A stretch of DNA of 64,000 nt from Elgaria multicarinata webbii (GCF_023053635.1 NC_086173.1:139037197-139101196); one strand, 5' to 3'. Shown: positions 25,990 to 37,483, counted from the first letter of the stretch. A program made the numbers and translations. The notes: a model not told the origin generated them from the sequence alone.

Positions 25990-26209
25990 CAATGGAGGCT
26001 GGTGGCTCCTACTTCGGTGAGGCAGTGAATCCGCTCAGGGTTTTAGTCAGAACCACCAAGAACTTTAAAGAAGTGATCCAAAGTTCTGTTCCCTGTCCCC
26101 AAAATGGGTTCAGCACCTTGGAAAGCTTCTTTAGAATTCCAACTAGTTCTGAATAAAACCCAGAGCGGATTTACTGCCCCACTGAAATAGGAGCCACCAG
26201 CCTCCACTG
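25990..26209. mobile_element. hAT-like MITE with 8-bp target duplication
   Basis: The 220-bp element has long inverted ends: CAATGGAGGCTGGTGGCTCC at left and the complement CAGTGGAGGCTGGTGGCTCC at right, continuing for about 60 bases. It is flanked by GTAATGTG (25982-25989) and GCAATGTG (26210-26217), a 7/8 match. It has no coding capacity. Confidence 0.85.
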
Positions 26210-26564
26210 GCAATGTGTATGACGTCACCTACTTCAAAATGTGGTAAGCCAACCCTGCTGTATTTGGGGTCCCTCCTGCTCATCCAACTGAGTGAGGCCC
26301 TGGACCTCTGTCCCAAATTCTGCCCTGATGGCAGGTCTGTTCAGCTCATACCAACAGTGAATTCAAATAAGCAGGAGTAAAGGGGGATACTTGCATTTTC
26401 TTTCCAATGCACCCTCAGGCCAAATTTAGCCCAATTGTATAAGCCCAGCTGTCAATAAATAATAAACTAAGTGGTGGCAACTACTACTAAGATTCCCAGA
26501 CTGTACATTATACCCAGTTGCATGGTGATGGATGGGCAACTTCTTCAATGTATTTTGATAAAAA

Positions 26565-26830
26565 GCAGAGGTAGCCCTGTTGGCCATAAGAAAATGCCAA
26601 AATCCATATTATTGTAATACCTTTCTTGGGCAAGCCAAAAGGTCAGAAAAATGTGAAAGTTTTCAAAAGCTCCAAATGTCTTCATCAGGCAAGATGTTAC
26701 AAAAAGCAGGTTTTTGGAGTAACATCTTGTCTGATAAAGAGATATGGAGATATCAAAAGCATGCATACTTTGGTGACATTTTGGCTGTCCAAATAAAGAT
26801 AGATTTTGGAACATCAGAGATTTAGACCTA
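26565..26830. repeat. Unclassified repeat with hairpin
   Basis: It begins AGCAGAGGTAGCCCTGTTGG, the head of a repeat common in reptile genomes, and contains CTTCATCAGG. Inside, ATCAGGCAAGATGTTAC (26684-26700) and GTAACATCTTGTCTGAT (26719-26735) are inverted copies with one mismatch. The class is not recognised. Confidence 0.45.
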
Positions 26831-27048
26831 AGTATGTTTTTGTACACGAAAGCAAGGCTGGCCAGAGGCCAAAGTTTGTTTATATATGATGTGTGTGTGG
26901 AGTGGGGTGGGATTCTAGAAGTTACACTGACTAGGAGGTGAGAAGGTAATGGCTACAAGTCTCAGTCCGTTCCCTCTGTCTCCTCCCAACTCAGAGCTAA
27001 CTGAATACTGTAAAAGGAAGAAACAATTTGATGGCATGCAGACATAAA

Positions 27049-27118
27049 GCGTAATCCTATGCATGTCTTTTCAAAAGTAAGTCCCCATTGAGTTCAGTGA
27101 GACTTACTTCCTGGAAGG
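27049..27118. repeat. AAGTAAGT-type interspersed repeat
   Basis: TAATCCTATGCATGTCTTTT, AAAAGTAAGTCCCCATTGAG and CAGTGAGACTTACTTCCTGG: a fairly well-preserved unit of the family. Confidence 0.6.
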
Positions 27119-27347
27119 ACTGAAAATTTAGTTCCTGTTCTGCTGGGATGTTTTGCCCTTATTACAGGTTGATTCACTGAAAGTAATTATAATAGCTTCT
27201 GGAATGCTGAATGTACAAAGGAAGTATACCTCTGGAATATCGGATCCTGGAGACAACCAATAGAGAAAGGTGCAAGGCCTCACCTTTGAAACTTGCTTGT
27301 GACTCCCACCAACATCTTGCTGGATGAGATTGAAAACAATGTACTAG

Positions 27348-27472
27348 AATAGGCATGGGGGGGGGACCTATGGCCTTCCAGATGTTGCTGAACTACAACT
27401 CTCACCACTGGCCCTGTTGGCTGGGCTGATGGAGTCCAACTACATCTGAAGAGTCACAGGTTGCCCAACCAT
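27348..27472. mobile_element. hAT-like MITE of the CAGGGGTGGG family
   Basis: GGCCTTCCAGATGTTGCTGA ACTACAACTCTCACCACTGG is followed by GGCTGGGCTGATGGAGTCCA and CAGGTTGCCCAACC, the two inverted halves of the family. Ends are eroded. Confidence 0.6.
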
Positions 27473-27849
27473 GGACTATATGGGCCTTAGTCTGTTCCAA
27501 CAAAGCTCTTCTTGTGCTCTTCCATTCTTTTACCAGTAGCAGGATGCTATTCTGGTGGTTGCTGTTGTTATCATGACAATAAAAACCTCAATATCTGATA
27601 GGCTAAATAACTCAAATAAAATGTGACTATTCTTCTTGCCCCTTCAGGGAAACTGCTGATGGTGGAAAAGGGATAGTCACAATTTCTATGAGTTGTTTAG
27701 GGCCCAATCCTATGCAATCCTTAGTCTATTTTTTTCAGAATTTGATTGATTATCCCTGAAGAAGGATCTCACTGGCCTGAAATGCATTGGGCTACAATGC
27801 ATTCTCATCATTGGCACTTTTCAGAACTGGTTTCTTTTTCACTTTCCCT

Positions 27850-27907
27850 CTTCTTCTTCTTCTTCTTCTTCTTCTTCTTCTTCTTCTTCTTCTTCTTCTT
27901 CTTCTTT
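27850..27907. repeat. (TTC)n microsatellite
   Basis: About 19 TTC units. A complementary (GAA)n run lies 740 bases downstream. Confidence 0.95.
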
Positions 27908-28616
27908 TGCATTCCTAATGACTGGGGACACCCTACCACCCCAGGAATAATAGAACCCTGAGCATGGATTTGGTCCAAGGTGTCTCCAATGCAACCTGTC
28001 CACAATGTCAAGCCCTGCCTGAGATCCCAGAAAGACTCTGACAGAGAAAGGAAGCAGTACTGGGCTGATTTGACGATTGTCCTTTTTCAGTAAGGGAGTA
28101 CTTTATCCTATATAGCAGACTCATTATCCAAATTGTAGCCAAAATGGCACCATACATGCATAAGAAGGAGGTATCAGAGGGCCTTTAGGATCATAACATT
28201 TTAAAAATCATATGGGGAACTCCTGCACCCCCAGTCCTCCAAACAGTTCAATGATGCCTGAACACATTCAGTGGGCACAGAATGCTGAGTGACTGTTGGT
28301 GGGGAGCATAAACCAGTGTGGGTGGATAGGGGGGATGTAATGGAGTATCCTGAAAAAGGGGATGGCTGGCTGGTTGGAAGCCAGAACAGGTTCATTCCAC
28401 ATTGCAATATTTGTTGCAGGTCCCACTCTTGTGTTTTATTATTTTATCTGTGTGTTCTATTTTAAGTCTCAAAAGTGAGATGGAAAGATCCTCTAGATAG
28501 AGACACAGAGAGATAAAAACATATAATGTGAAGCTTATGTGTTGGTGGATGAGAACTTCTCCAACTGGCTTCTGTGGAAATGTCTGTGCATACAACTTGT
28601 ACGGGGCGGGGGAGAA

Positions 28617-28710
28617 GGAGTAGTAGTAGTAGTAGTAGTAGTGGAAGAAGAAGAAGAAGAAGAAGAAGAAGAAGAAGAAGAAGAAGAAGAAGAAGAAGAA
28701 GAAGAAGAAG
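28617..28710. repeat. (AGT)n then (GAA)n microsatellite
   Basis: About eight AGT units run directly into about 22 GAA units. Confidence 0.95.
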
Positions 28711-28956
28711 GTATTCAGCTTAACCAATCAGAAATTAAGATGTATTATATATTGGTGATGGAAAGTGGGAAATTCCCTTTCCTTTCTGGGTATGGATTTT
28801 TGGGTACCTATGAATTGCATTTTGCGCTAGCAAGCCCCTCCCTCCAACTGCTTCTCTCTACAACAAGGTGGGGCTCTAGCACTGATTCATTATTCTGTCC
28901 TATGCTACTCTCAATATTAAAATGCCAAAATTGAGGGGGAGGGTAATTCTGTCAGA

Positions 28957-28960
<4 letters not shown>

Positions 28961-29008
<48 letters not shown>
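28961..29008. repeat. (CA)n microsatellite
   Basis: About 23 CA units. Confidence 0.95.
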
Positions 29009-29013
<5 letters not shown>

Positions 29014-29569
29014 CTCCAATTATCTTTTCCCCCACAAGATGTTTCTTCTGTCCATGACTGCTCACACTTCAGCAATCTTGCCAGCAAGCTTCAAATAATG
29101 TTTTTTTCCCCTTCAAAAAAAAAAAGGGGAAAAAAGGGAAAAAAACCCTTCCCCAAAGCCACAGTCATGAACACAACAGCTTGAGCAGGCCTAGTGCCTA
29201 AGGGGGGGTTAGAGGGTCCTCTATGTAAAGAATGACACTTAAAAACTTGCCAGCATTTGCAGGCGTGTGGATTTTTCCCTTGTCTTTTTTTTTTCTTTTT
29301 GCAAAATAATAAAATAATAACGGTAAAAAAATCCCCTTGGGTGTCAACTCCGCTTGCCGGGCTGAGCTTGGCGATCCTGCCCTCCCCTCCCCTCCCCGAC
29401 CACCACACGCCCCCCCTCCCTTCCCTTCGGGGAGGGGAGGGGGCGAGGGCCCGGAGGTGGTCCCAGGTGCCTCCGGAGAGCGGCAGGAGAGCTGCCTGGA
29501 GCTGCAGCCGGGGCTGGGAAGCAGGGAACCTTCTAGGCAGCTGCGGTTGCCCTTTTCTTGCACTCCACT

Positions 29570-30130
29570 CTCCAAACGTCTGAGCAACCGGTTTGCTGCT
29601 AGAAACATGTTAATTGCCAACGGAGCTCATTAAGGCATGCACATGCAAAACACAGCGAGGGAGATTAAATGGACAAAAGCGCAATAATGAACTGTCAACA
29701 ATCGAGCCCATCTACAAGACCAGGAGCACTCAAGAATGAGGCATTTAGAGGCAACAAAGGATTGTCTGGGACAGGAAGAAAGGACGACCTAGACTTTTGT
29801 TGAGTCAACACAATTGATTACAAATGAGAGATTAACAGGATAGCTTCAGAGTTTTTTTGAAGGAGGCAGAAGAGAAAAGTCCAATTAAGTCCACCGAATG
29901 TTAACTACATCGCTTTCCACAGCCAGGCCCGGAGAAATTCTCATTAAACCATCCCTGGCGATTCCCCCTTTTTGGAAAGTAATTTGTCTCCCTGATGGAG
30001 CAGAGAAAGGGAGAGAAAGAAGCGCGAGTTCTTGGCACAATGAGCTTAGGAGACACACTGCAAAGAGCCAAAGGGGGAGTTAATGAGCATCTGACAAGCC
30101 GCTTGGATCTAGGCCTGGTAGAACAGTGAT
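29570..30130. promoter_or_regulatory. Candidate FEZF2 downstream enhancer (SOX/homeobox rich)
   Basis: About 560 bases free of repeats hold many SOX-type motifs (ACAAAGGATTGT near 29753-29764, ACAATTGATTACAAATG near 29810-29826, ACAATGAG) and homeobox-type motifs (GTTAATTGCC, CTCATTAAGG, CCAATTAAG, GTTAATGAG). It lies about 10 kb after FEZF2 and is followed by more non-repetitive sequence to 30480. In mouse a downstream enhancer (E4) bound by SOX4/SOX5 drives cortical Fezf2; orthology here is inference. Confidence 0.4.
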
Positions 30131-31496
30131 GAAAAGATGGAATTGGCCAACAACTATTCTTTAGATCAAACATAAAAAGGCCAATCTGAAACAGGCCTGC
30201 TCAAAGCTGGTGGGGAAAAGAAAAGAAAGGCCCCCGCTGCGGGGATGGAGTGGCGCCCTCAACTGCCCCTATCGGGATGGGAAATGTATTGGCATGTTGT
30301 CCTCCCCCCACCCACCGCCCCACCGCCCCACCTCAGTTGCTGAACGGCGGCATCCTTAAGCTGCGCTCCTCTATCTTGGGCAATGCGCTGCAAAGCTTCC
30401 CAATTAGGGTGTGAATGGGGATTTGTGGACCCACTACATTTCGGGGAGAGATAATAAAATTCATACACTGTTGTTTAAAACCGCTCCTAAGTGTTGGAGA
30501 TTAGGGCCAGGCCTTTAGGAGGGGCAAAGTGTCCTCCTCGTTTACTACTGCTGGGTTCCGCTAAAGCCTCCGGCGGGCGGGCGGGTGAGCAGGGAGGGAG
30601 GGAGGGAGAGAGGGCAGACAGACTGGGAGGTGGTGTTAATCTGGGTTAATCTCAAACCCAGTAGGGCTGGATTAACAGGTTGGGCCTGTTATTTCAAGAG
30701 CTCCAGGATAGGGAGAAGGTCAGCATGGCTTCACCCACTGGGCGCGGAGTTTGAAGTGCCATTTGCCACAGTCCTTTGTGGGAGGCCAGAAAGAGAGACG
30801 CTTAGAATGTTTGGGTGATCCTGTTGGGGAAATTATATCTCCAGGGCATAACTCTAACGTTTACCATTTATAATGTGCTTTCCGAGTGTTGGAAAAGCAC
30901 TTTTCAGCTTTGAAGGGAACAGGATCCATCACTGGAGTAGGAAAGTATTGGCTACTGTAGGAGAAAGGCCTTGTGCAAAATGGATACAGTGAGAGGTTCT
31001 TAGGTGTGTGCATGCAATTACTTCTTTAGCAGTTAAATACATGTACACACCCATACCAAAAGCAGGTATGTAGCACATAAGTGCTATGGTTAATGTGAAT
31101 TGGCTAGAACTGTAATGGGAGTCGCTAGCTAAACACTAGCGATTGTGTACATTCCCATGAAGACATGGAGAATGCACAGAAACTCACAATACGAACACAG
31201 GATTGTGTACATTGCCCAGTCAACACGCATAGGGTCCAAGTGATGCTGGAGAAAGTGTATACAAGTGTCAGTGTCAATTGGATAGTGCAAACACTGGTCA
31301 GTAAAAGTCCCTGTCCTCTGCATGTAGAGTAGCCTGTGTTTGGGCAGTGTATGAAATCTAGGTTGTGGCTCTGCATACTAACTGAACAATGTACGAAACA
31401 TCTCTGATCAATTTATGTCTGACATCAGTAGGCAATGACCCATTTTGACTGGGCAATATGCAACAGTTCCCAGTGTTTAGGCATTTTGTAAACTGC

Positions 31497-31577
31497 CCAG
31501 AAATTTTGTAAACCGCCCAGAGAGCTTCAGCTATTGGGCAGTATAGAAATGCAATAAATAAATAAATAAATAAATAT
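31497..31577 (+). mobile_element. L2 3' tail only
   Basis: AAACCGCCCAGAGAGCTTCA, GCTATTGGGCAGTATAGAAA and TGCAATAAATAAATA repeats. The bases just before (31480-31496) include a second AAACTGCCCAG copy of the start. Confidence 0.75.
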
Positions 31578-32091
31578 CTGTAGCTATAGCTAGCCATCAC
31601 TATATCATTTCTATACATACAGAGCAGTGGGCTCTTTGTAACCCTTGAGGACTAGGCAAGACTTTCCGCAAGTATCTACATAAAGGCTATGCCTGGGGTG
31701 TGCTCCCTCTGGGTCTGCAGCTCTTCACAGTCCCTGCAGAGCAGGCAAGGCCTCTGCCAGCCATCGGAATGGTGACTGTGCCTAGGTGCTGTTCCAAACA
31801 TCATGCATTCCCAATGGTGACTCCCTCATCAATGCACATAAGGAAAGCTGGTTTTTACCACCTCAGGGAGACTGTTTGTACTCAAGCTTTTCCACTGCAA
31901 CGGTAAACACCATCTGTCCCCACCAGGTAAGTATGTAGGGGGAGGACAGTACATGCGCGCGCGCACACACATACACACACACTCGCCGCATGACACTAAT
32001 ATGGTGGAGTCATCTCATGATGATATTACTATGGAGCAATGAGGATTTCTCCTAACTTCAGCTTTACCCCCACCCCACCCCACCCACAATA

Positions 32092-32650
32092 GAATCATAG
32101 AATCATAAAATAGAAGAGTTGGAAGGGGCCTATAAGGCCATCGAGTCCAACCCCCTGCTCAATGCAGGAATCCACCCTACCGCATACTTGACAGATGGCT
32201 GTCCAGCTGCCTCTTGAATGCCTCTAGTGTGGGAGAGCCCACAACCTCCCTAGGTAACTGGTTCCATTGTCGTACTGCTCTAACTGTCAGGAAGTTTTTC
32301 CTGATGTCCAGCCGGAATCTGGCTTCCTGTAACTTCAGCCCATTATTCCGTGTCCTGGACTCTGGGATGATGGAGAAGAGATCCTGGCCCTTCTCTGTGT
32401 GACAACCTTTTGAGTATTTGAAGAGTGCTATCATGTCTCCCCTCAATCTCCTCTTCTCCAGGCTAAACATGCTCAGTTGTTTCAGTCTCTCTTCATGGCT
32501 TTGTTTCCAGACCCCTGATCATCCTGGTTGCCCTCCTCTGAACACGCTCCAGCTTGTTTGCATCCTTCTTGAAGTGTGGTGCCCAGAACTGGACACAATA
32601 CTCTAGATGAGGCCTAACCAGGGCTGAATATAGAGGAACCAGTACTGAAC
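32092..32650 (-). mobile_element. CR1 LINE 3' end
   Basis: Reverse orientation: the left end carries the 8-base tail units AGAATCAT AGAATCAT, then GAGTTGGAAGGGGCCTATAA and CATCGAGTCCAACCCCCTGC. These are the classic CR1 3' end; further right the C-terminal ORF2 region is visible (RFRLDIRKNFLTVRAVRQWN). The 5' part is missing. Confidence 0.9.
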
Positions 32651-32848
32651 AACAGATAACACATACACAAACACTGAGATCAGAAATTTAGGAGAATTCT
32701 CCAAGTGTGCATGGACCCTCAACAGCACCTCTGGATGGATGTTGCCTGGCTCAGAGCCTGGTGGCAATCTCGGTACTTTCTCAAAGTGCACACATACATG
32801 GGACAAGCCATAAGAGCAACTCAGCCCAGGATATACCCAGAAGGATCT

Positions 32849-33252
32849 GGGGAGGGGCCATAGCTCAGTGGTAGAGCATCCAGGGCCAGCGCTACCATTA
32901 GGCCAACTAGGCAGCCGTCTAGGGTGCAGACCTCAGAGGAGTGCAGTACTGACCTTTAATGGTCCCAGTTTTATACAAATAAGCTTATTTTTTCTATGAA
33001 ACATCTGTTCTTAAAAATCAAAGTTGGCAATTTTTGGGGTGGTGGTGGTGCAAGTAGCTCGCCTTGCCTAGGGTGCAAATTAATCTGGCACCGGCCCTGA
33101 GAGAACCTGCTTTGCATGCAGAAGGTCCCAGGTTCAATCCCTGGCATCTCCAGGCAGGGCTAGGAAAGAATTCTGCCTGAAACCCTGGAGAGCAGCTGCC
33201 AGTCAGTGTCGACAGTATGGGGCTCAGCATAAGGCAGCTTCCTATGTTCCTC
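32849..33252 (+). mobile_element. tRNA-derived SINE split by a hAT element
   Basis: A-box region GCCATAGCTCAGTGGTAGAG, B box GGTCCCAGGTTCAATCCCTG near 33125, and the 3' part CTGCCTGAAACCCTGGAGAG ... CATAAGGCAGCTTCCTATG. The head and body are separated by the element at 32881-33099; removing it and one target copy restores the usual GAGCATC/TGCTTTGCATGCAG order. Confidence 0.85.
32881..33099. mobile_element. hAT-like MITE inserted in SINE, with 8-bp duplication
   Basis: The ends are CAGGGCCAGCGCTACCATTA and GGCACCGGCCCTG, inverted over 13 bases. Flanks AGAGCATC (32873-32880) and AGAGAACC (33100-33107) agree at 6/8. The 219-bp element has no coding capacity. A relative lies at 33665-33930. Confidence 0.85.
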
Positions 33253-33664
33253 TTAGTCTAGAAAAGGATCTAAAAGGCATTGTTTTCCGAAGAGGGAGGA
33301 CTTTTATAGGGTTGTCTTTTAGTCATGTACAGACAAGCCATTGGACCAAAGAACCATGTCACAATCTTTAAAAGGACATAAAAAACCTCTGATCATCAGT
33401 CAATCTAACCAACTGGTGGGTAAAAATGCCTCCCTACCTATCATATAACCATTCATTCCCGAATAAGCAAGCAAAATTTGTCACTTCAGCCTCACAGCAG
33501 AAGACATTCTATGACAATTACTTTGCATCCAGCACCCGTTGTTCTGCCTCCTGCCATGACCATAGCAGAATGTGTACTATGAAGAGGTTAGGAGTGCTTT
33601 GAACAACTCAGGCGTCTGTGGCTGGAGAGCATTCACCATTTCCCTAGCAAACATTCTGGCACCA

Positions 33665-33930
33665 GGATTTATCAGCGTCAGCTCTACCATTAGGCAGAGT
33701 GAGGCAGCTGCCTCAGGCAGCTAATTTCATGTGTCATGAAAAGGCTGCAAATTGTTATTTGATTTATTACGTTTTTGGGTTTTTTTGCATTTGTGGGATT
33801 TTTGGCCTCAGGTGATAAAATAATTTGGGTACTATGCATCTTGACTTTGCAGGACGGTGGGTGGAGGGAGCACCATTTGCTGTTCCACCTCAGGCAGCAA
33901 AATGTCTTGTGCCAGCCCTGTTATTTGTGC
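33665..33930. mobile_element. Relative of the CAGGGCCGGCGCTACCATTA hAT element
   Basis: CAGCGTCAGCTCTACCATTA GGCAGAGTGAGGCAGCTGCC at left and CACCTCAGGCAGCAAAATG followed by TGCCAGCCCTG at right follow the same plan as 32881-33099, with different interior and more divergence. Confidence 0.6.
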
Positions 33931-34624
33931 TCAGAAATAGTTATGTGGGTTTACTTTATCAAACATTGCTTTTCTTTATTCTGTTTTCCGTTATTGGCCT
34001 TCTGCATTTTCCTTAACTGGCTGTGGACTGTTGGTGCATGTAGCCCAGAAAGTACTATGCTGCCTCCATTGCATTGCAGAATGGATTCCAATAGTGAAAG
34101 CAGTATTGCTGTGGATTTCAGGGTGAGGGTAAATGTGGCTGTAAGTCTCAGGTCCTCCACCTGTCAATCCTTTCTCCTGTTGATAAGGAATCCATACGCA
34201 ATTGTGCCCTTTTCAAATTCAAATGCTAAAGTTGCTACATGGACACTTCCACCACCATGTTATTGTTAACCATGTTAACAATACAGTGAGTGCACCCATT
34301 ACCTAAGATGAGAATACAACAAAAATAAAATTACACCCTTGGGGTGGGTGGGATGTTACATGTGTGTCATTGACACACACACCCTCCTCAAAGATCTAGG
34401 AGGAAAACCCTCGGTAACGAGAACCTAAAAGAGCCTAATATGGCCTCAGCATGCTCAGAGAGTACAGAATATTGACTGACTGAGCACTGGCGGAGGATTA
34501 GAAAATTGGTGCAAAGAGGGAATAGGGTATCCTGGAAGAGGGTATGGCTGGCTGGCTGGCACATGGAACAGAAGCATTTGACACTACATTTTGTTGCAGT
34601 GCAAATCACCACTTGTCTAGACAT

Positions 34625-34756
34625 CAGGTGTGGGTAACTTGTGGCCCTCCAGTTGGAGTCCAGCTCCCGTGAGCCCCAGCCAGTATAGCAATTGGTCAGG
34701 GCTGATGAGACTTGTAGTCCAGCAGTATCTGGAGGGCCACACATTCTTCACTCCTG
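34625..34756. mobile_element. hAT-like MITE (CAGGTGTGGGTAACTTG) with 8-bp duplication
   Basis: The 132-bp near-palindrome has GTGGCCCTCCAGTTGGAGTC on one arm and TAGTCCAGCAGTATCTGGAG on the other. It is flanked by CTAGACAT (34617-34624) and CTATACAT (34757-34764), a 7/8 match. Confidence 0.8.
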
Positions 34757-34787
34757 CTATACATAAAAGCTAGCCCATTCCAAACAT

Positions 34788-34907
34788 CAGGGATGGGGAA
34801 GGTGTGGCCTTCCAGATGTTGTTGGTTGACAACAGCCATCACCCCTTGCTCTGGGCTATGCAGCTGCAGTCCACCAACATCTGGAGATCCACATGTTCCT
34901 CATCACA
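34788..34907. mobile_element. hAT-like MITE, second copy of the same family
   Basis: CAGGGATGGGGAAGGTGTGG, CCAGATGTTGTTGG and the inverted CCACCAACATCTGGAGATCC. The target duplication is not clear. Confidence 0.65.
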
Positions 34908-36186
34908 GGTTTACACCCTTGATGAAGAGAAGCAGACTTGATTCTCAAGTTCTTAGATCCCCGAGTCAACGTGGGCAAGGAGCAGGCCATCCTCGAAGTC
35001 CATTCCATTTTCTTTTCTCCATATAAATGACTGGCCATTGTCTATTCCAGTGGGAAAGGTTAAAGCACTGGACTCACAGACATTGTTCCACAGAGGACAG
35101 AACCTGCCCCCGATCTCACTCACTGAGAGAAGGGGGGAGGCAACATGACGTGTCCCTGCTTGCTGGAGAGAGACATATTGCATCACACCAGCCCTTCCTC
35201 CCCACACTATAATGAAGCGCATTTTGCTTACATAAGTGAGGCAGGGCAGCGTTACAGCCAACCGTTAGAGGACGAAGAGCGCCCCAAGACCCTCAGCACC
35301 ACATTCCTCCAAAGCCCTGAGAACCGCCAAGATGACGCTTTCTACTTCCTTCCCAGCTTGCTTTTTGGCAGTTGCCAAGCCCTTCTGCAGAAATAGCAGC
35401 TTTTTCCCATGTCTATAGCCAGCCTCTTCCATCTGATTCATCCTGCTAACGAACCGGGGATGTCAGTAGCCTGGATTGTGCCATTGCGGAACGCTTCCAA
35501 CACGAGGAGAAAGTGGGGGCTGACTGCAGGCAAAAAAGCACAGTTGTACCCAACAAATGACTTGGCAATCAAATCCTGGGGGGTGAGGACGGGGGAAGAG
35601 GAAATGTCTGGAAATCCGAATAGTGTAGGTCAGTGCTGGCTCTTCAGACACATTCTAAATGCAGTTCATAGACAACACAGAGGAACAGTGACAGACTTCC
35701 CTTCGTTCAGGCACCAAACCAGTTTTGAGAGATTAGGTCTCTCACAGCTTTACTATTGTGGGTAATTTCTTTTTCCTGGGAAGCACAAAGGCTAGCTGAT
35801 CTCTTGTTTCCTTTGAATTATCATTATTAAGTAATTATGAATATACAATACCACTTAAGGCTTTCTGTCTCTCTCTTTAACTGGCATACAGTTTCAGGTT
35901 GATGTCTGGCAAAGCCACAAGGGAAAGGATTTAACTGTGCCGTCAAGGTAGATGTAGTTTAAAGAAACCTGCCTGCTTTTAGAGAGAAGGTGTTTTTGGC
36001 GACACAGACGTATGGAGGCTGGGAAACAAAAATACATATTAAACTGTATGATTATTCATACCTTGGTTATACAGAATGAGGATTTCTTATGAAATGAGAA
36101 AGGGCCCTTTGTTTTGTTTCAGCTTGAAAGCCTCATTGTAATAAAGGTCTAGTAAAGATCCAGAAGGAGAGGCGGGTGACAAACAA

Positions 36187-36189
36187 ATA

Positions 36190-36232
<43 letters not shown>
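36187..36232. repeat. (TTA)n microsatellite
   Basis: About 15 ATT units. Confidence 0.95.
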
Positions 36233-36839
36233 GCTGTTGGGCACTGGGAGATCCAATTCAATCAGGGCTTGGGGCAAGTCAGGTTCAGAAGGTTCCAACC
36301 AAGCAGGAGTCAGGTTTTCCAGAGGGGTAGGAACAAAGAAACACCACAGAGATCTCCAACTGATGATGGAGCTGGAAGACAGATGAGCTTGCCTGTATGT
36401 TACTCCAACAAGCAGCAGATTGTGAATGAGCTGTATGTATGTTTTTTGCTTCCTTTAGGCTGTTTAGCCCCATCTCTGTATAAAAGATGCCAAGATTGTT
36501 TCCACAACCTTAGGATGTGATAGAAGAGATGGCTGTAGTGTGGTAGTTTCTTCATGTCTGGAGTCCTCAGAATCTTAGGATGGCAATATGACTGCTTCTG
36601 GACATAGGGTGGGCAGCTGGTCTCTGAGGCTTTCCAGGGGAACTAGGTCCTAAGGAGGTGGAAATCATGTGACCCCCTTCTGTAGCTGAGTCCTCTCCTT
36701 TTCCTGTTAACTCAGGGGCTTCATCTTCTGAAAATGAGGAGTCAGGGTCCCAGACCACTCCTTTACAAGCATTTCATCAAGGATTTAGTCTTCATTTTCT
36801 CTTCCCCAAAACACACAATTTACAGTGCAATCTTAAATA

Positions 36840-37400
36840 TGTTTACTATTACTTTTTAAATTATTATTAATTACTAATTTCATTTCTATACTAGCCAATA
36901 GCTGAAGCTCTCTGGGTGGTTCACAAAAAATGCAAACGTCAAATACGTAATAAAAACATAAAATCTTTTAAGATACAAACTTTAAATACAATTTGAATAG
37001 CTAAAACAGTTACAGTAAGATACTGGACCTTATAAAATTAATTGACATAAATTCATCATATGTTGTCAAATGCCTGGGAGTAGAGGACAATCTTCACCTG
37101 GTGCTGAAGCGATGACACATTACTGAGATGGTCCTCTCCTTTTTTGCCACCCTCCAAGCCTCCCTCACAGGAAGGCCTCTGATGTTGATTGTAGTCTCTG
37201 GGTAAATTCAGGTTAGGAGAGGAGCTGTCAGGTATCGTGATCCCAAGCCATGTAAAGCTTTATAGGTTAAAACTAGCACTTTGAATTGGGCTTGGAAATA
37301 TACAGGCAGCCAATGAAAGCGTACCAGAATTGGTGTAATATGCTCAGGCCTTCTGGTCCTTATTATTAATCTGGCTGCCTCATTTTACATTTCTGGATTA
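36840..37400 (-). mobile_element. L2-type LINE 3' part
   Basis: On the minus strand frames show PILVRFHWLPVYFQAQFKVL VLTYKALHGLGSRYL (split here for length), the L2 ORF2 C-terminal signature. Downstream is the same tail as elsewhere (GAACCACCCAGAGAGCTTCA, GCTATTGGCTAGTATAGAAA). Several stops interrupt the frame. This copy links the tail-only fragments in the window to L2. Confidence 0.8.
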
Positions 37401-37429
37401 GAGAAATAACCATCATTATAATGAATGCC

Positions 37430-37483
37430 TAAATGTAGACCAGGGAATTGTAGATCTATGTTTAAATGTAGACCAGGGAATTG
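37430..37483. repeat. Short direct repeat
   Basis: TAAATGTAGACCAGGGAATTG occurs twice, about 30 bases apart. Confidence 0.8.

Noticed and set aside
32861-33140. tRNA gene-like A and B boxes
   Set aside because: They belong to a tRNA-derived SINE. The spacing is broken by an inserted element and no cloverleaf is formed.
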